A stretch of DNA of 44,586 bases from an uncultured Bacillota bacterium (GCA_947073765.1 CAMTMZ010000021.1:1-44586), one strand, 5' to 3'; shown: positions 1 through 7,612, numbered from the stretch's first letter. The notes: generated by a model not told the origin, from the sequence alone. Program-made: numbers and translations.

Positions 1-614
1 TCCCCCTCCCGGATACCGCACCAGTAGAGCATTTCAAAGGCATAGTAGGAGAGGGGCTTGTCCATCATAGCGTCAGCGAATTTCAGATACTCCGCTTTCG
101 TCCAGAACAGCATTTCCCGGCCCTTGGCCTTGCCCATGTTGCCCACCTGGGCGGCGGGGTTGGCTTTCAGATTGTAGTGCTTCACCGCATGATTGAAAAC
201 GGCGCTCAACTGATTGTGAAGCGTTTTCAGATACACGGGGGAGTAGGGTTTGCCGTTCTTGTCCCGGTAGTTCAGCATTTCGCTCTGCCACGCCATGACC
301 TCTTTGGAGTGGATTTCGCTCATTTTCCGCTTTCCAAAGTAGGGCACCAGCTTCTTGTAAAGGATATGCTCTTTCGTCCCCCAGGTGTTCTCCTTGATAC
401 GGCCTTTCATGTCTGCGGCGTAGAGCGCCACGAAGCTCTCAAAGGTCATATCCAGGTCGGCGGTCTGCTGTTGCAGGAACGTCCGTTCCCACTCCAGCGC
501 CTCCCGCTTGGTCTTAAAGCCCCGCTTCATCTTCTTTTCCTTTTTCCCTGTCCAGTTCTCAAAGTAAAAGGACGCATACCATGTTCCTTTGGCCTTGTCT
601 TTGTACGCTGGCAT
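1..614 (-). CDS. Tyrosine site-specific integrase, N-terminal part (cut by window edge)
   Basis: Integrase of an integrative element; it cuts and rejoins DNA at att sites. About 204 residues are visible from the ATG at 614. Residues 1-45 look like the AP2-like arm-binding domain (GTWYASFYFENWTGKKKK) and about 55-155 like the SAM-like core-binding domain. The visible part ends in LYWCGIREG, whose Arg (about residue 202) matches the first catalytic Arg of tyrosine recombinases. The remaining catalytic residues, including the Tyr, would lie left of position 1. The excisionase-like gene lies just upstream on the same strand, as in Tn916-type elements. The arrangement supports an ICE or prophage; the family call is strong, the element type is not shown. 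Confidence 0.93.
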   Translation of the reverse strand, partial: MPAYKDKAKGTWYASFYFENWTGKKEKKMKRGFKTKREALEWERTFLQQQTADLDMTFESFVALYAADMKGRIKENTWGTKEHILYKKLVPYFGKRKMSEIHSKEVMAWQSEMLNYRDKNGKPYSPVYLKTLHNQLSAVFNHAVKHYNLKANPAAQVGNMGKAKGREMLFWTKAEYLKFADAMMDKPLSYYAFEMLYWCGIREG

Positions 615-626
615 TTTCTTCCCTCC

Positions 627-815
627 TTACTGATTTTCCCGCAGTCCATAGAACTTTTCCTCGAAGTAGCGTCTGCTCACCCGTCCGGGGATGGTGAGGA
701 AACCTTTCTGCTTCAGCTCCTCGTTCATCTCCCGCACCAGCTTGTAGGCGTAGGGCTTGGAGATACCCAGCGCCCCGGCCACTTCCTCGGCCCGTACAAA
801 CAGCTCTTTGCTCAA
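627..815 (-). CDS. Small helix-turn-helix protein, probable excisionase
   Basis: A 62-residue basic protein with one winged-helix/HTH-like unit (VRAEEVAGALGISKPYAYKL) followed by a beta-hairpin-like end (GFLTIPGRVSRRYFEEKFYG). It sits 12 bp upstream of the integrase on the same strand, the usual place of an excisionase. I chose the TTG at 815 because AAGGAGG (824-830) lies 8 nt before it. A longer frame reaches an ATG at 863, but that codon lies at or upstream of the expected transcript start and overlaps an operator repeat. Its role could also be plain transcriptional regulation; excision is inferred from position and size. Confidence 0.75.
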   Translation of the reverse strand: MSKELFVRAEEVAGALGISKPYAYKLVREMNEELKQKGFLTIPGRVSRRYFEEKFYGLRENQ

Positions 816-838
816 ATACAACACCTCCTTATTGTTGG

Positions 839-923
839 TTCGCAAAATTGTTAATGCTGACATCCTTATTATACATTCGCATGGTTGTTAATGTCAAGAG
901 TTTATTTCGCAATTTTGTTAATT
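839..923. promoter_or_regulatory. Three 18-bp operator-like direct repeats
   Basis: TTCGCA-N4-TTGTTAAT (last base T or G) occurs at 839-856 (core AAAT), 876-893 (core TGGT, with one extra match TTCGCA) and 906-923 (core ATTT). Start-to-start distances are 37 and 30 bp. They lie between two divergent genes and overlap or flank both promoters. The likely ligand is the XRE-type regulator encoded at 981-1538. Direct rather than inverted repeats are unusual for XRE repressors, so each copy may hold an asymmetric or half site. Confidence 0.7.
868..897 (-). promoter_or_regulatory. Consensus SigA promoter for the excisionase-integrase genes
   Basis: Read on the minus strand, TTGACA (892-897) and TATAAT (868-873) are separated by 18 bp; both hexamers are perfect consensus. 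Transcription should start near 861. Repeat copy 2 (876-893) covers the spacer and touches the -35 box, and copy 1 (839-856) lies just past the start, so bound repressor would block this promoter. Confidence 0.8.
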
Positions 924-929
924 CTCTTC

Positions 930-958
930 TTGCATATTTCGCTTATTTGCGCTATACT
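930..958 (+). promoter_or_regulatory. Promoter of the XRE-type regulator
   Basis: TTGCAT (930-935), a 17-bp spacer and TATACT (953-958) precede the regulator start at 981. Operator repeat copy 3 ends 6 bp upstream of the -35 box, so the regulator could control its own promoter. Confidence 0.7.
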
Positions 959-980
959 ATTTTCAAAGGCGGTGGAACAT

Positions 981-1538
981 ATGACAGTAGGAGAAAAAAT
1001 CAAGAAAATCCGCACATTTCGGGGTATGACGCAAAAGGAATTGGGGCTGGCTATCGGCTTTGAGGAAAAGGGAGCGGATAACCGTATTGCCCAGTACGAA
1101 ACGAATTACCGTGTGCCAAAGAGGGAGCTACTGGACAAGATTGCCCAGGCCCTGCGGGTAGACCGTCAGAACTTCTATACGGTTCAACCCGGCTGTGCCG
1201 AGGACTTCATGCGGACGTTCTTCTGGCTGGACGAGGACAGCCCCGGCTCTATCCGCCTGTTTCAGCTCGTCCGCAATCCCGGCAAGATGGGGGCCTCCGA
1301 TGATACCGCCGTCCGCTACAACGATACGGACGACTGGCCCGCTCAACCTCCTGTGGGTATCTACTTTAACTATGGCCTTGTGGACGAGTTTATGAGGGAA
1401 TGGCTCTTGCGCCAGCAGGAGCTACACGCCGGAGAGATTACCAGGGAAGAATACTTTGAATGGAAAATCAACTGGCCGAGTACCTGCGATGATGGGAAAG
1501 AATCGAAATACTATGTACCCTGGAGAAAAGAAAAATAG
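981..1538 (+). CDS. XRE-family transcriptional regulator of the integrative element
   Basis: A 185-residue protein with an N-terminal XRE helix-turn-helix (about residues 1-60, containing MTQKELGLAIGF and RIAQYETNYRVP) and a C-terminal region of about 120 residues that I do not recognise (EYFEWKINWPSTCDDG). The ATG at 981 follows an AAGGCGGTGG stretch; a longer open frame from 885 would run through the promoter and reads as a hydrophobic leader, so I reject it. It is divergent from the excisionase-integrase pair and probably represses both directions through the three repeats at 839-923. Family assignment is strong; the control role is inferred. Confidence 0.88.
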   Translation: MTVGEKIKKIRTFRGMTQKELGLAIGFEEKGADNRIAQYETNYRVPKRELLDKIAQALRVDRQNFYTVQPGCAEDFMRTFFWLDEDSPGSIRLFQLVRNPGKMGASDDTAVRYNDTDDWPAQPPVGIYFNYGLVDEFMREWLLRQQELHAGEITREEYFEWKINWPSTCDDGKESKYYVPWRKEK

Positions 1539-1593
1539 GGCAAGCAAAACCGCCCTGCTGAATTTGTCGTTCAGCAGGGCGGTTCGCTTGCCC
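1538..1593. terminator. Long bidirectional terminator hairpin
   Basis: GGGCAAGC (1538-1545) and ACCGCCCTGCTGAA (1549-1562) pair with TTCAGCAGGGCGGT (1570-1583) and GCTTGCCC (1586-1593), around a 7-nt loop. On the minus strand it is followed by TATTTTTC, so it can stop reading from guaA into the element as well as from the regulator. Confidence 0.85.
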
Positions 1594-1725
1594 TTTGCAA
1601 TCATTCTCTTGTGTGACCGGGTTGAAACGAATAGTATCAATCCAGTATCACAAGGCAAAGTGACAGGTCAAAAACCCTGTATTCATGCGGGTTTGCGCCG
1701 TTTTGACGGTCATTCCCACTCTATG
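1594..1725. other. Probable att end of the integrative element at the 3' end of guaA
   Basis: The 116 bp between the terminator and the guaA stop codon hold no gene. AGTATCA occurs at 1633-1639 and 1644-1650, an 11-bp direct repeat that could be integrase arm sites. The 3' end of guaA is a known target for integrative elements (established knowledge). The coding end (GTIEWE plus stop) is intact at 1710. The second att copy must be outside the window, so the exact core cannot be set. Confidence 0.6.
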
Positions 1726-2999
1726 GTTCCACTGGGCTTTGGAGTCAGATCAAAGAGGACACGGTTGACGCCCTTGACTTCGTTGGTAATACGGGCGGTG
1801 ATGTGCTGGAGGAGGTCGAAGGGCACATTCTCCACGGTGGCAGTCATAGCGTCCACGGTGTTGACGGCCCGGATCATAACACACCACTCCTCGGTACGCC
1901 GGTTATCCCGCACCCCTACCGACTTCAGATCGGGGATGGCGGTGAAGTACTGCCATACCTTGCCCTCCAGGCCGTGTTTGGCGAACTCCTCCCGCAGGAT
2001 GGCGTCGGACTCCCGGACCGCCTCCAGCCGGTCCCGGGTGATGGCCCCCAGGCAGCGCACTCCCAGACCGGGACCGGGGAAGGGCTGACGGTAAACCATA
2101 GAGTCAGGCAGACCCAGGGCCTTGCCGCACGCCCGCACCTCGTCCTTAAAGAGCATTTTCAACGGCTCTACCAACTGGAAGTTCAGGTCCTCGGGCAGGC
2201 CGCCCACATTGTGGTGGCTCTTGACGGCCTTCACCGTCTTGGTGCCGCTCTCTATGATGTCGGGGTAGATGGTGCCCTGGCCCAGGAACTCGATGCCGTC
2301 CAGCTTTCGGGCCTCCTCCTCAAATACCCGAATAAACTCCGTGCCGATAATCTTCCGCTTCTGTTCCGGGTCAGCTACCCCGGCCAGCTTATCCAAAAAG
2401 CGGTCCACAGCGTCCACGTAGATGAGATTTGCGTCCAGCTCGTCCTGGAATACTGTTATAACCTGCTCCGGCTCCCCCTTGCGCAATAGACCGTGGTTGA
2501 CATGGACGCAGGTGAGCTGTTTGCCGATGGCTTTAATGAGCAGGGCCGCCACCACCGAGGAGTCCACTCCCCCAGACAGGGCCAGCAGCACTTTTTTACC
2601 CCCTACCTGCCTGCGGATCAACTCCACCTGGTCGGCAATAAAATTGTCCATATTCCAATTCGCTTCCGCGCAGCAGATGGTAAACACAAAGTTTTTCAGC
2701 GCAGCCTCCCGCTCCTCCTGGTTCTCAGGCCAGGGGTCGTCCCCCCGGTGATCCACCAGAAGCGCGGGGATGTCGCAGTCATAAATCTCCTGGGCAGCGT
2801 CGATCTCCACTCCGTCCACCACTCGGTTTGGCCCGCCGTTGAGGATGATTCCCTTCACGTTGGGCAGGGCCTTCAGCTCGGCCAAAGTGATATCGTGGGA
2901 GTGGATCTCGGAGTACACCCCCAGAGCGCGAATTTCCCGGGCGACTCTGGGGTTCTCCTCACTGCCCAAGTCCAATACGACAATCATATCCTGTTTCAT
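1710..2999 (-). CDS. guaA: GMP synthase lacking most of the glutaminase domain
   Basis: Makes GMP from XMP with ATP and a nitrogen donor. It is 429 residues against about 510-525 for the family. The synthetase half is complete: PP-loop ALSGGVDSS (residues 140-148), GQGTIYPDIIESG, KSHHNVGGLPEDL, FPGPGLGVR and a C-terminal dimerisation domain ending PSGTIEWE. The amidotransferase half keeps only its start (LDLGSEENPRVAREIRALGV, GIILNGGP) and its end (LKNFVFTIC). Where the nucleophile motif CYGMQ should follow, it reads ALLVDHRGDDPWPE and goes straight to the domain end, so catalytic Cys, His and Glu are all absent. The frame is clean, with SD GGGAGG 7 nt before the ATG. It probably uses ammonia, or an unlinked glutaminase subunit (inference). 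Confidence 0.93.
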   Translation of the reverse strand: MKQDMIVVLDLGSEENPRVAREIRALGVYSEIHSHDITLAELKALPNVKGIILNGGPNRVVDGVEIDAAQEIYDCDIPALLVDHRGDDPWPENQEEREAALKNFVFTICCAEANWNMDNFIADQVELIRRQVGGKKVLLALSGGVDSSVVAALLIKAIGKQLTCVHVNHGLLRKGEPEQVITVFQDELDANLIYVDAVDRFLDKLAGVADPEQKRKIIGTEFIRVFEEEARKLDGIEFLGQGTIYPDIIESGTKTVKAVKSHHNVGGLPEDLNFQLVEPLKMLFKDEVRACGKALGLPDSMVYRQPFPGPGLGVRCLGAITRDRLEAVRESDAILREEFAKHGLEGKVWQYFTAIPDLKSVGVRDNRRTEEWCVMIRAVNTVDAMTATVENVPFDLLQHITARITNEVKGVNRVLFDLTPKPSGTIEWE

Positions 3000-3044
3000 T
3001 CAATAGCCTCCCTCTGTCAAGTTCTGTCTCTATCCTAACACATC

Positions 3045-4019
3045 TTACTCCGTTTGCGCAAGTGTCGGAAAAAATTCTTTCACAAATTCCACGTCCTCCA
3101 CCTGGAAGGTCCGGCCGTTCAAAGCCTCCAGGGGCCCGGCGTCGGTGGTAAAGCGGAAGATCAGTTTGTAGGAGTACAGCGCCTGGCCGTGGCGGCCATA
3201 CCTGCGGTTGTCCCGCTCGCTGCCATATTTGCCGTCACCCAGGAGGGGGTGGCCAGCGGCAGCAAACTGAGCCCGGATCTGGTGGGTCCGCCCAGTGATC
3301 AGGTCGCACTCCACCAGGGACAGCCCGCCCCTCACCAACAGGGTCCTGTAATCGGTAATCGCCGCCTTGGCTCCCGGTTCCGGCTTTTTCCGGACGTAGA
3401 CTTGTTTTTTTGCCTCATCCTTAAAGATGTATCCCTCCAGCCGCCCCTGCGTCGGATCCATACGGCCATGCGCCACGCACAGATAGAGCTTGGTCAGCTC
3501 CCGGTCCTTGATCTTCTGGTTCATCACTCGCAGGCCCTCTGCGGTCTTGGCAGCGATGACAATCCCCCCGGTGTTCCGGTCGATGCGGTTGCACAGGGCC
3601 GGGGCGAAGGAGTTCTCCCAGTGGGGGGACCACTCCTTTTTCTGGTACAGATAGGCCTGAATATGTGTGAGCAGTGTGTTCACCTGCTCGTTTTTGTCAG
3701 GATGGACCACCAGCCCAGGCCGCTTGTCCAGGAGCATGATATGCTCATCCTCATAAAGGATGTTCAATTTAGGCTGATACAGGGACAAAAAGGCATTTTC
3801 CGGGGTAGGTTTGTCAAAAAACTCGTCGTTGATGTACAGCTGAAGCACATCCCCCGTCTTCAGCCTCACGTCCCGTTTGCTCCCCTTGCCGTTTACTTTC
3901 ACCCGTTTCAGGCGGATGTACTTCTGCGCCAGGGGGGCGGGGAGCAGGGGCAGTGCCTTGGCCAGCCAGCGGTCCAGCCGCTGCCCGGCATCGTTTTTTC
4001 CAATGGTAAACTCTTTCAT
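3045..4019 (-). CDS. RluA-family pseudouridine synthase
   Basis: Converts uridine to pseudouridine in rRNA or tRNA. The 324-residue protein has an N-terminal S4 RNA-binding domain (about residues 10-65, QRLDRWLAKALP to RLKTGDVLQLY) and the RluA catalytic domain (ILYEDEHIMLLDKRPGLVVHP). The family motif is RIDRNTGG at 145-152, with Asp147 as catalytic residue. The ATG at 4019 has GGAGG 6 nt upstream; the longer frame to 4046 has no better site. guaA follows 45 bp downstream on the same strand and may be cotranscribed. The target nucleotide cannot be told from sequence (RluC/RluD-like). Confidence 0.9.
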   Translation of the reverse strand: MKEFTIGKNDAGQRLDRWLAKALPLLPAPLAQKYIRLKRVKVNGKGSKRDVRLKTGDVLQLYINDEFFDKPTPENAFLSLYQPKLNILYEDEHIMLLDKRPGLVVHPDKNEQVNTLLTHIQAYLYQKKEWSPHWENSFAPALCNRIDRNTGGIVIAAKTAEGLRVMNQKIKDRELTKLYLCVAHGRMDPTQGRLEGYIFKDEAKKQVYVRKKPEPGAKAAITDYRTLLVRGGLSLVECDLITGRTHQIRAQFAAAGHPLLGDGKYGSERDNRRYGRHGQALYSYKLIFRFTTDAGPLEALNGRTFQVEDVEFVKEFFPTLAQTE

Positions 4020-4133
4020 AAAAAGCCTCCAAGGCCCCCTTTGCAAAAGGAGCTTGCCTCCCTTATCCAGAATATTTCACCATATTCCCACTCTGGTGTC
4101 AATAAAATTCGTAGAGAAATTTGTGAAAAGTAT

Positions 4134-4162
4134 TTGACATTTGAGACAAAATTCTTTATAAT
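4134..4162 (+). promoter_or_regulatory. Perfect SigA promoter of the DUF177-rpmF operon
   Basis: TTGACA (4134-4139), 17-bp spacer, TATAAT (4157-4162): exact consensus in both boxes. It reads toward the DUF177 gene at 4216 and fits strong expression of a ribosomal protein operon. Confidence 0.88.
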
Positions 4163-4215
4163 ATCCTGCGTACCATTCTGCGAGTATGGGGGCTGTCCCC
4201 CCGGGGAGGAACACT

Positions 4216-4719
4216 ATGCGCCTGGATCTGCGCGACATCATTCACATCCCGGACGCAAAAAAGACCTTCCAGTTTCAGTTAGACCTGTCTCAGCTGGACT
4301 TTTACGGACTCAGGCCCATCGTCCATCCCCTCCAGGTAGAGGGCAGCGTGACCAACCACGCCGGAGCCCTGGTGCTGGAGGGAACGGCCCGCTCCCTTCT
4401 GGAGCTTCGGTGCGACCGCTGTGGAAAGGATTTTTCCCGGGAAAAAACGGTGGTGCTGGACAGTCTTGTTGCCCAGGAGCTGGAGGATGAGGAAAATGTC
4501 GACATCCTTCTTCTGGACGGAGTCGAATTGGACCTGGACGGGGCGGTAACTGACGCTTTCATCCTCGCGATGGATACCAAAAACCTTTGCTCAGACGACT
4601 GCAAAGGGCTGTGCGCCAAGTGCGGAGCCGATTTAAACCTCGGCCCCTGCGGGTGCGGACCTGATGTCGATCCAAGACTGGCGGCCCTTGCGCAGCTGTT
4701 GGATAAGGAAGCTGAGTGA
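4216..4719 (+). CDS. DUF177 (YceD-type) protein
   Basis: A 167-residue protein of the YceD/DUF177 family, which is widely found directly upstream of rpmF and is linked to 23S rRNA accumulation in bacteria and plants (established knowledge). Visible features are the pair CDRC in the middle and the C-terminal cluster CSDDCKGLCAKCGADL followed by CGC, which could bind zinc. The ATG at 4216 has GGGGAGG 6 nt upstream; a longer frame from 4186 would start inside the leader. rpmF follows 45 bp downstream, so the two form an operon under the promoter at 4134. Confidence 0.9.
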   Translation: MRLDLRDIIHIPDAKKTFQFQLDLSQLDFYGLRPIVHPLQVEGSVTNHAGALVLEGTARSLLELRCDRCGKDFSREKTVVLDSLVAQELEDEENVDILLLDGVELDLDGAVTDAFILAMDTKNLCSDDCKGLCAKCGADLNLGPCGCGPDVDPRLAALAQLLDKEAE

Positions 4720-4764
4720 GTACTCAACGTGCCTTGACCGGCACAGCCGAAGGAGGTGTCACCC

Positions 4765-4953
4765 ATGGCGGTCCCCAAGGGAAAAGTATCCAAGGCCCGG
4801 CGCGATAAGCGGCGCAGCTCCCACTGGAAGCTGGAAACTCCCGGTATCGTGACCTGCCCCAAGTGCGGGGCTTACCGGCTGCCTCACCGTATGTGCAAGA
4901 ATTGCCTGACCTATAACGGCCGTTCCTTCGGCCAGGTTGAGGCCCAGCAGTAA
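4765..4953 (+). CDS. rpmF: 50S ribosomal protein L32
   Basis: The 62-residue protein starts [18 protein letters not shown], the typical L32 N-terminus. Cys31, Cys34, Cys44 and Cys47 (CPKC and CKNC) make it the zinc-binding form. SD AAGGAGG lies 8 nt before the ATG at 4765; the frame has an in-frame ATG 9 nt earlier that has no ribosome binding site. Confidence 0.97.
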   Translation: MAVPKGKVSKARRDKRRSSHWKLETPGIVTCPKCGAYRLPHRMCKNCLTYNGRSFGQVEAQQ

Positions 4954-4962
4954 GCATCTCAG

Positions 4963-4990
4963 CCCCCTGGCAGTGCCGGGGGGTATTTTT
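4963..4990 (+). terminator. Rho-independent terminator after rpmF
   Basis: CCCCC (4963-4967) and GGC (4969-4971) pair with GCC (4975-4977) and GGGGG (4978-4982), followed by TATTTTTATT. The SD of the next gene begins right after the T-run. Confidence 0.8.
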
Positions 4991-5007
4991 ATTCTGGAGG
5001 GAACCCT

Positions 5008-5709
5008 ATGGCATATCTGTACGCTCTGCTGCTTGGGCTGGCCCTGGCCGTCATGGCCCGGACTGGGCTGCCTGGGCTGGTACTCGTGGCAGCCGTAATC
5101 GCCTGGATCATTTTCCGCACCATGCGCAGGCGGGACCAGGACCTGTCTCCCAAAAACGACACGGAAAGATGGATTTTCGGCACCTACGCCAACTGGGCGC
5201 TGTACAACTGCGAGTATATCCCGGACAACAACCTTATGCCCAACTACGACAGCACCCCCATCCTGCTGGGCGGACGCCGGGGGCCCTACAACAGTCCGGA
5301 CCAGCGGCAGTACTTCCTCAACATGCTGGACAGCCCCTGGGACATCCACAGCAAAAGGGAGCTGCTGGAGACAGTGAAGTACATGAGCGTGGGCCCCGGC
5401 TTCCGCAAGTGCCAGACCCAGGCGGACCGGGCCTGGGAGCTGTGCCGTTGCACGCAGCTGCTGGCCATCGCCTTCCGTCTGGGCTGGATCAGCCGGTCGG
5501 AGATGATCCGGCGCTCCTGTCAGACGGGAAAACTGATTCAGAAAACCTTTTCCGGCTGGCAGGAGATGAGTGAGAGCTTTTTGGAGCGCTGCCTGCAATG
5601 GATGGAGGATCCGTCCCCCGGTGCGGATATGCGCCGGGCGGTCCACAGCGCCCTGTGGCTCCGCCCGGACAGCCCCTACAGCCTGCCCTGGGATTTTCCA
5701 CTGAACTAG
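5008..5709 (+). CDS. DUF1266-like protein with N-terminal membrane segments
   Basis: A 233-residue protein. Residues 1-40 are hydrophobic (one or two membrane spans, ending IIFRTMRRRDQD), then a soluble domain that resembles DUF1266: DRAWELCRCTQLLAIAFRLG, GWISRSEMIRRSC and FSGWQEMSESFLERCLQWM. The function of DUF1266 is unknown. It starts 17 nt after the rpmF terminator with SD GGAGG before the ATG at 5008, so it depends on read-through or on a promoter I cannot see. The family call rests on the spacing of Trp, Arg and Gly positions and is moderate. Confidence 0.72.
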   Translation: MAYLYALLLGLALAVMARTGLPGLVLVAAVIAWIIFRTMRRRDQDLSPKNDTERWIFGTYANWALYNCEYIPDNNLMPNYDSTPILLGGRRGPYNSPDQRQYFLNMLDSPWDIHSKRELLETVKYMSVGPGFRKCQTQADRAWELCRCTQLLAIAFRLGWISRSEMIRRSCQTGKLIQKTFSGWQEMSESFLERCLQWMEDPSPGADMRRAVHSALWLRPDSPYSLPWDFPLN

Positions 5710-5745
5710 GGCTGTTTTATGCTGTTTTCCTCCCCTTCCAAGGTC

Positions 5746-6492
5746 CTACGGCAAGGGCGGAAAGCTTGGTCGTTCACTCTCCAGCATCTGCTCAATCCCA
5801 GCGTACAATTCCTGATCCGTACATCCATCCTGGAAATATATCCGAAGCGACGGGTCCGGCTGGTCCACATCAAAATACATACTATGATCCGATTTTTTCA
5901 GGGCCGCGATCATGTCCTGTGCATAAAAATGGCCATCCTTAATTGGGAGAATTCTCCAACACCTCAAAGAATGGGAACTAATCTCGACGCACGGCGGCAA
6001 ATTCCAAAATATTTCGGGACCGCCATTGGTAAAAAATGTACCAACCTCGTTCTGTCCAAGTTCAGAGAGCCACTGCTGCCCATCCTCACTATCAGCAGAA
6101 ATATAAGTCCCCTCTCTTTCCATACCATTCACAACCAACGAGTCCGCATCCGACAGCAAGGCCCGCAAGTCATCCTCCGATTGAGCGCATTCTGACAGCC
6201 CAACCCATACCCAAACGGGATCGCCAACCGCCAATGTAAAGATATCCTGACAAAAAACCTGTTTTACGGAACAATTTAACACCAAATATTCTCCGCCCCA
6301 ATTTTCAGCATACTTATGCTCAAATATTTGCTCCACAGTTATCTCAATTGTAACGCCATACTCGTCCAGCTGATAGAGGGATGTAAGCGGAAGCTGAAAT
6401 GACCCGCTTGGATCATCGGATGGACTGTTTTGCCGGCACCCGCCGCACAAGACGGCCAAGCAAAGCATCAGCACAAGCAATCCTTTCCTCAT
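5746..6492 (-). CDS. Putative lipoprotein of unknown function
   Basis: A 248-residue protein with a lipoprotein signal: MRKG, a hydrophobic stretch and Cys19 in LAVLCGGC. The mature part starts RQNSPSDDPSGS, a flexible Ser-rich linker, followed by an acidic domain rich in aromatic residues that I do not recognise. It is visibly richer in A+T than its neighbours. Its ATG overlaps the recO stop codon (ATGA, 6489-6492), so it is translated in tandem with recO, an odd partner for an exported protein. It converges with the DUF1266 gene 36 bp away, with no clear terminator between them. Probably a recent gain (inference). Confidence 0.82.
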   Translation of the reverse strand: MRKGLLVLMLCLAVLCGGCRQNSPSDDPSGSFQLPLTSLYQLDEYGVTIEITVEQIFEHKYAENWGGEYLVLNCSVKQVFCQDIFTLAVGDPVWVWVGLSECAQSEDDLRALLSDADSLVVNGMEREGTYISADSEDGQQWLSELGQNEVGTFFTNGGPEIFWNLPPCVEISSHSLRCWRILPIKDGHFYAQDMIAALKKSDHSMYFDVDQPDPSLRIYFQDGCTDQELYAGIEQMLESERPSFPPLP

Positions 6493-7259
6493 AAAAAACT
6501 CCTTTCTGTCATTTGTAAGCTTTTATAGTAGTCCAGCGTGGAAAAGCCCCGCTCCAGCTGGGTGTGGAGGTAGGCCTCGGCGGCTTCAGCCAGCTGTTTC
6601 AGTGGCTCTCCCTCCAGGCGGAAGGAGAACAGCCGCTTTGGATCGCCGTGGACGATGTGGTCCAGGGCGGCCAGAGCGGGCGGGGACATCGGCATGGAGA
6701 CCCCCTCCCCCACCCCGTCCCGGCATTTGGCGCAGTGGAGTACCCCCTCCCGCAGATGAAAGCGGGGCTCCTCTGGAGGGACCGCTCCACAGACGCCGCA
6801 GCTGTCGATGAGGGGTTCATACCCCGCCAGGGCCATGGCCTTCCACTCGAAGGCCGCCTTCACCAGAGGAAGGGGCTTGTCCGGCATTTTGTCCAAGGCG
6901 TGGAGACTGTTGAGGGTGAGCGCCAGCAGCTCGGGATTTTCCTCCCCCTCCACCGCCAGCAGCTCCGCCGCCTCGGCGAAATAACAGCCCAGGGACAGCC
7001 GCTCAATGTCGTCCCGGACCCCCCGGAACAGCCGTTGGGTGGCCGCCTCCTTCACCGACCAGCGCCCCTGATAATCGTAGAGCACCATCTCCGACCAGGC
7101 CAGCAGCTGGCATCCGGCGGCGATGGCGCTCCCTTTTTTCCGGCATCCCCGGGCGGAGGCGGTAAGCTTACCCTGCTCCTGAGTCAACAGGGTGAGGATC
7201 TTATCCGACTCTTTGTAGTCCACTCCCCGGAGGACCAGCGCTTTGGTGGTGATGTGCAT
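6489..7259 (-). CDS. recO: DNA repair protein RecO
   Basis: RecO loads RecA with RecR in the RecFOR recombination pathway. The 256-residue protein begins MHITTKALVLRGVDYKESDK, which is the family OB-fold start, and carries the zinc cluster CGVCG followed by CAKC (about residues 155-185). I chose the ATG at 7259, with AGGAGTG 6 nt upstream; the longer frame to 7313 has a non-conserved leader. yqzL lies 101 bp upstream and the lipoprotein gene overlaps its end by 4 nt. Confidence 0.93.
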   Translation of the reverse strand: MHITTKALVLRGVDYKESDKILTLLTQEQGKLTASARGCRKKGSAIAAGCQLLAWSEMVLYDYQGRWSVKEAATQRLFRGVRDDIERLSLGCYFAEAAELLAVEGEENPELLALTLNSLHALDKMPDKPLPLVKAAFEWKAMALAGYEPLIDSCGVCGAVPPEEPRFHLREGVLHCAKCRDGVGEGVSMPMSPPALAALDHIVHGDPKRLFSFRLEGEPLKQLAEAAEAYLHTQLERGFSTLDYYKSLQMTERSFL

Positions 7260-7360
7260 AATGTCACTCCTATGTAGCGATAAAACGAGGCGGCCAGGGC
7301 AGCACCCCCACATGGCTTTCTGTTGCAGGGGCCGCCGTTCCCAGAAGCCGCTTTTGCGCT

Positions 7361-7507
7361 TTATACCTGTTCAAGTTTGGGCCGAAAGGCAGTCTCGGCC
7401 AACTCCTCCCAGCACAATTCTTCTTCCTGCCGCCGGCCTGCCACGGCCAGATATGCCTCCGGCAGGCCGGTTTTGTAAAACAGTTCCCAAAGTCCCCGCT
7501 CGTCCAT
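7361..7507 (-). CDS. YqzL-like small protein
   Basis: A 48-residue acidic protein starting MDERGLWELFYKTGLPEAYL, which matches the pattern of the YqzL family (short protein with F-x-TG and a nearby YL), encoded between era and recO in Bacillus. The ATG at 7507 has GGGAGG 8 nt upstream and the stop is TAA at 7361-7363. Function is unknown. Two overlapping reading frames at 7270-7659 and 7371-7556 are basic, compositionally odd and lack ribosome binding sites. Confidence 0.75.
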   Translation of the reverse strand: MDERGLWELFYKTGLPEAYLAVAGRRQEEELCWEELAETAFRPKLEQV

Positions 7508-7612
7508 GGTGCAGCCCTCCCTTTCTTTCTGTGGTTAGGCTGAGCTTTTTTGACAAAGGCTATGAGCGGTAAATTTTTGCTGCTGTAAACGGCCGGGCCG
7601 CCGCGCGTCTCC

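Noticed and set aside
3000-3044. Purine riboswitch upstream of guaA
   Set aside because: The gap is only 45 bp, too short for the aptamer, and no such fold is visible.
3054-4490. A 478-codon plus-strand frame over the pseudouridine synthase gene
   Set aside because: Antisense to a clear RluA-family gene and running through the DUF177 promoter and start; composition is that of a shadow frame.
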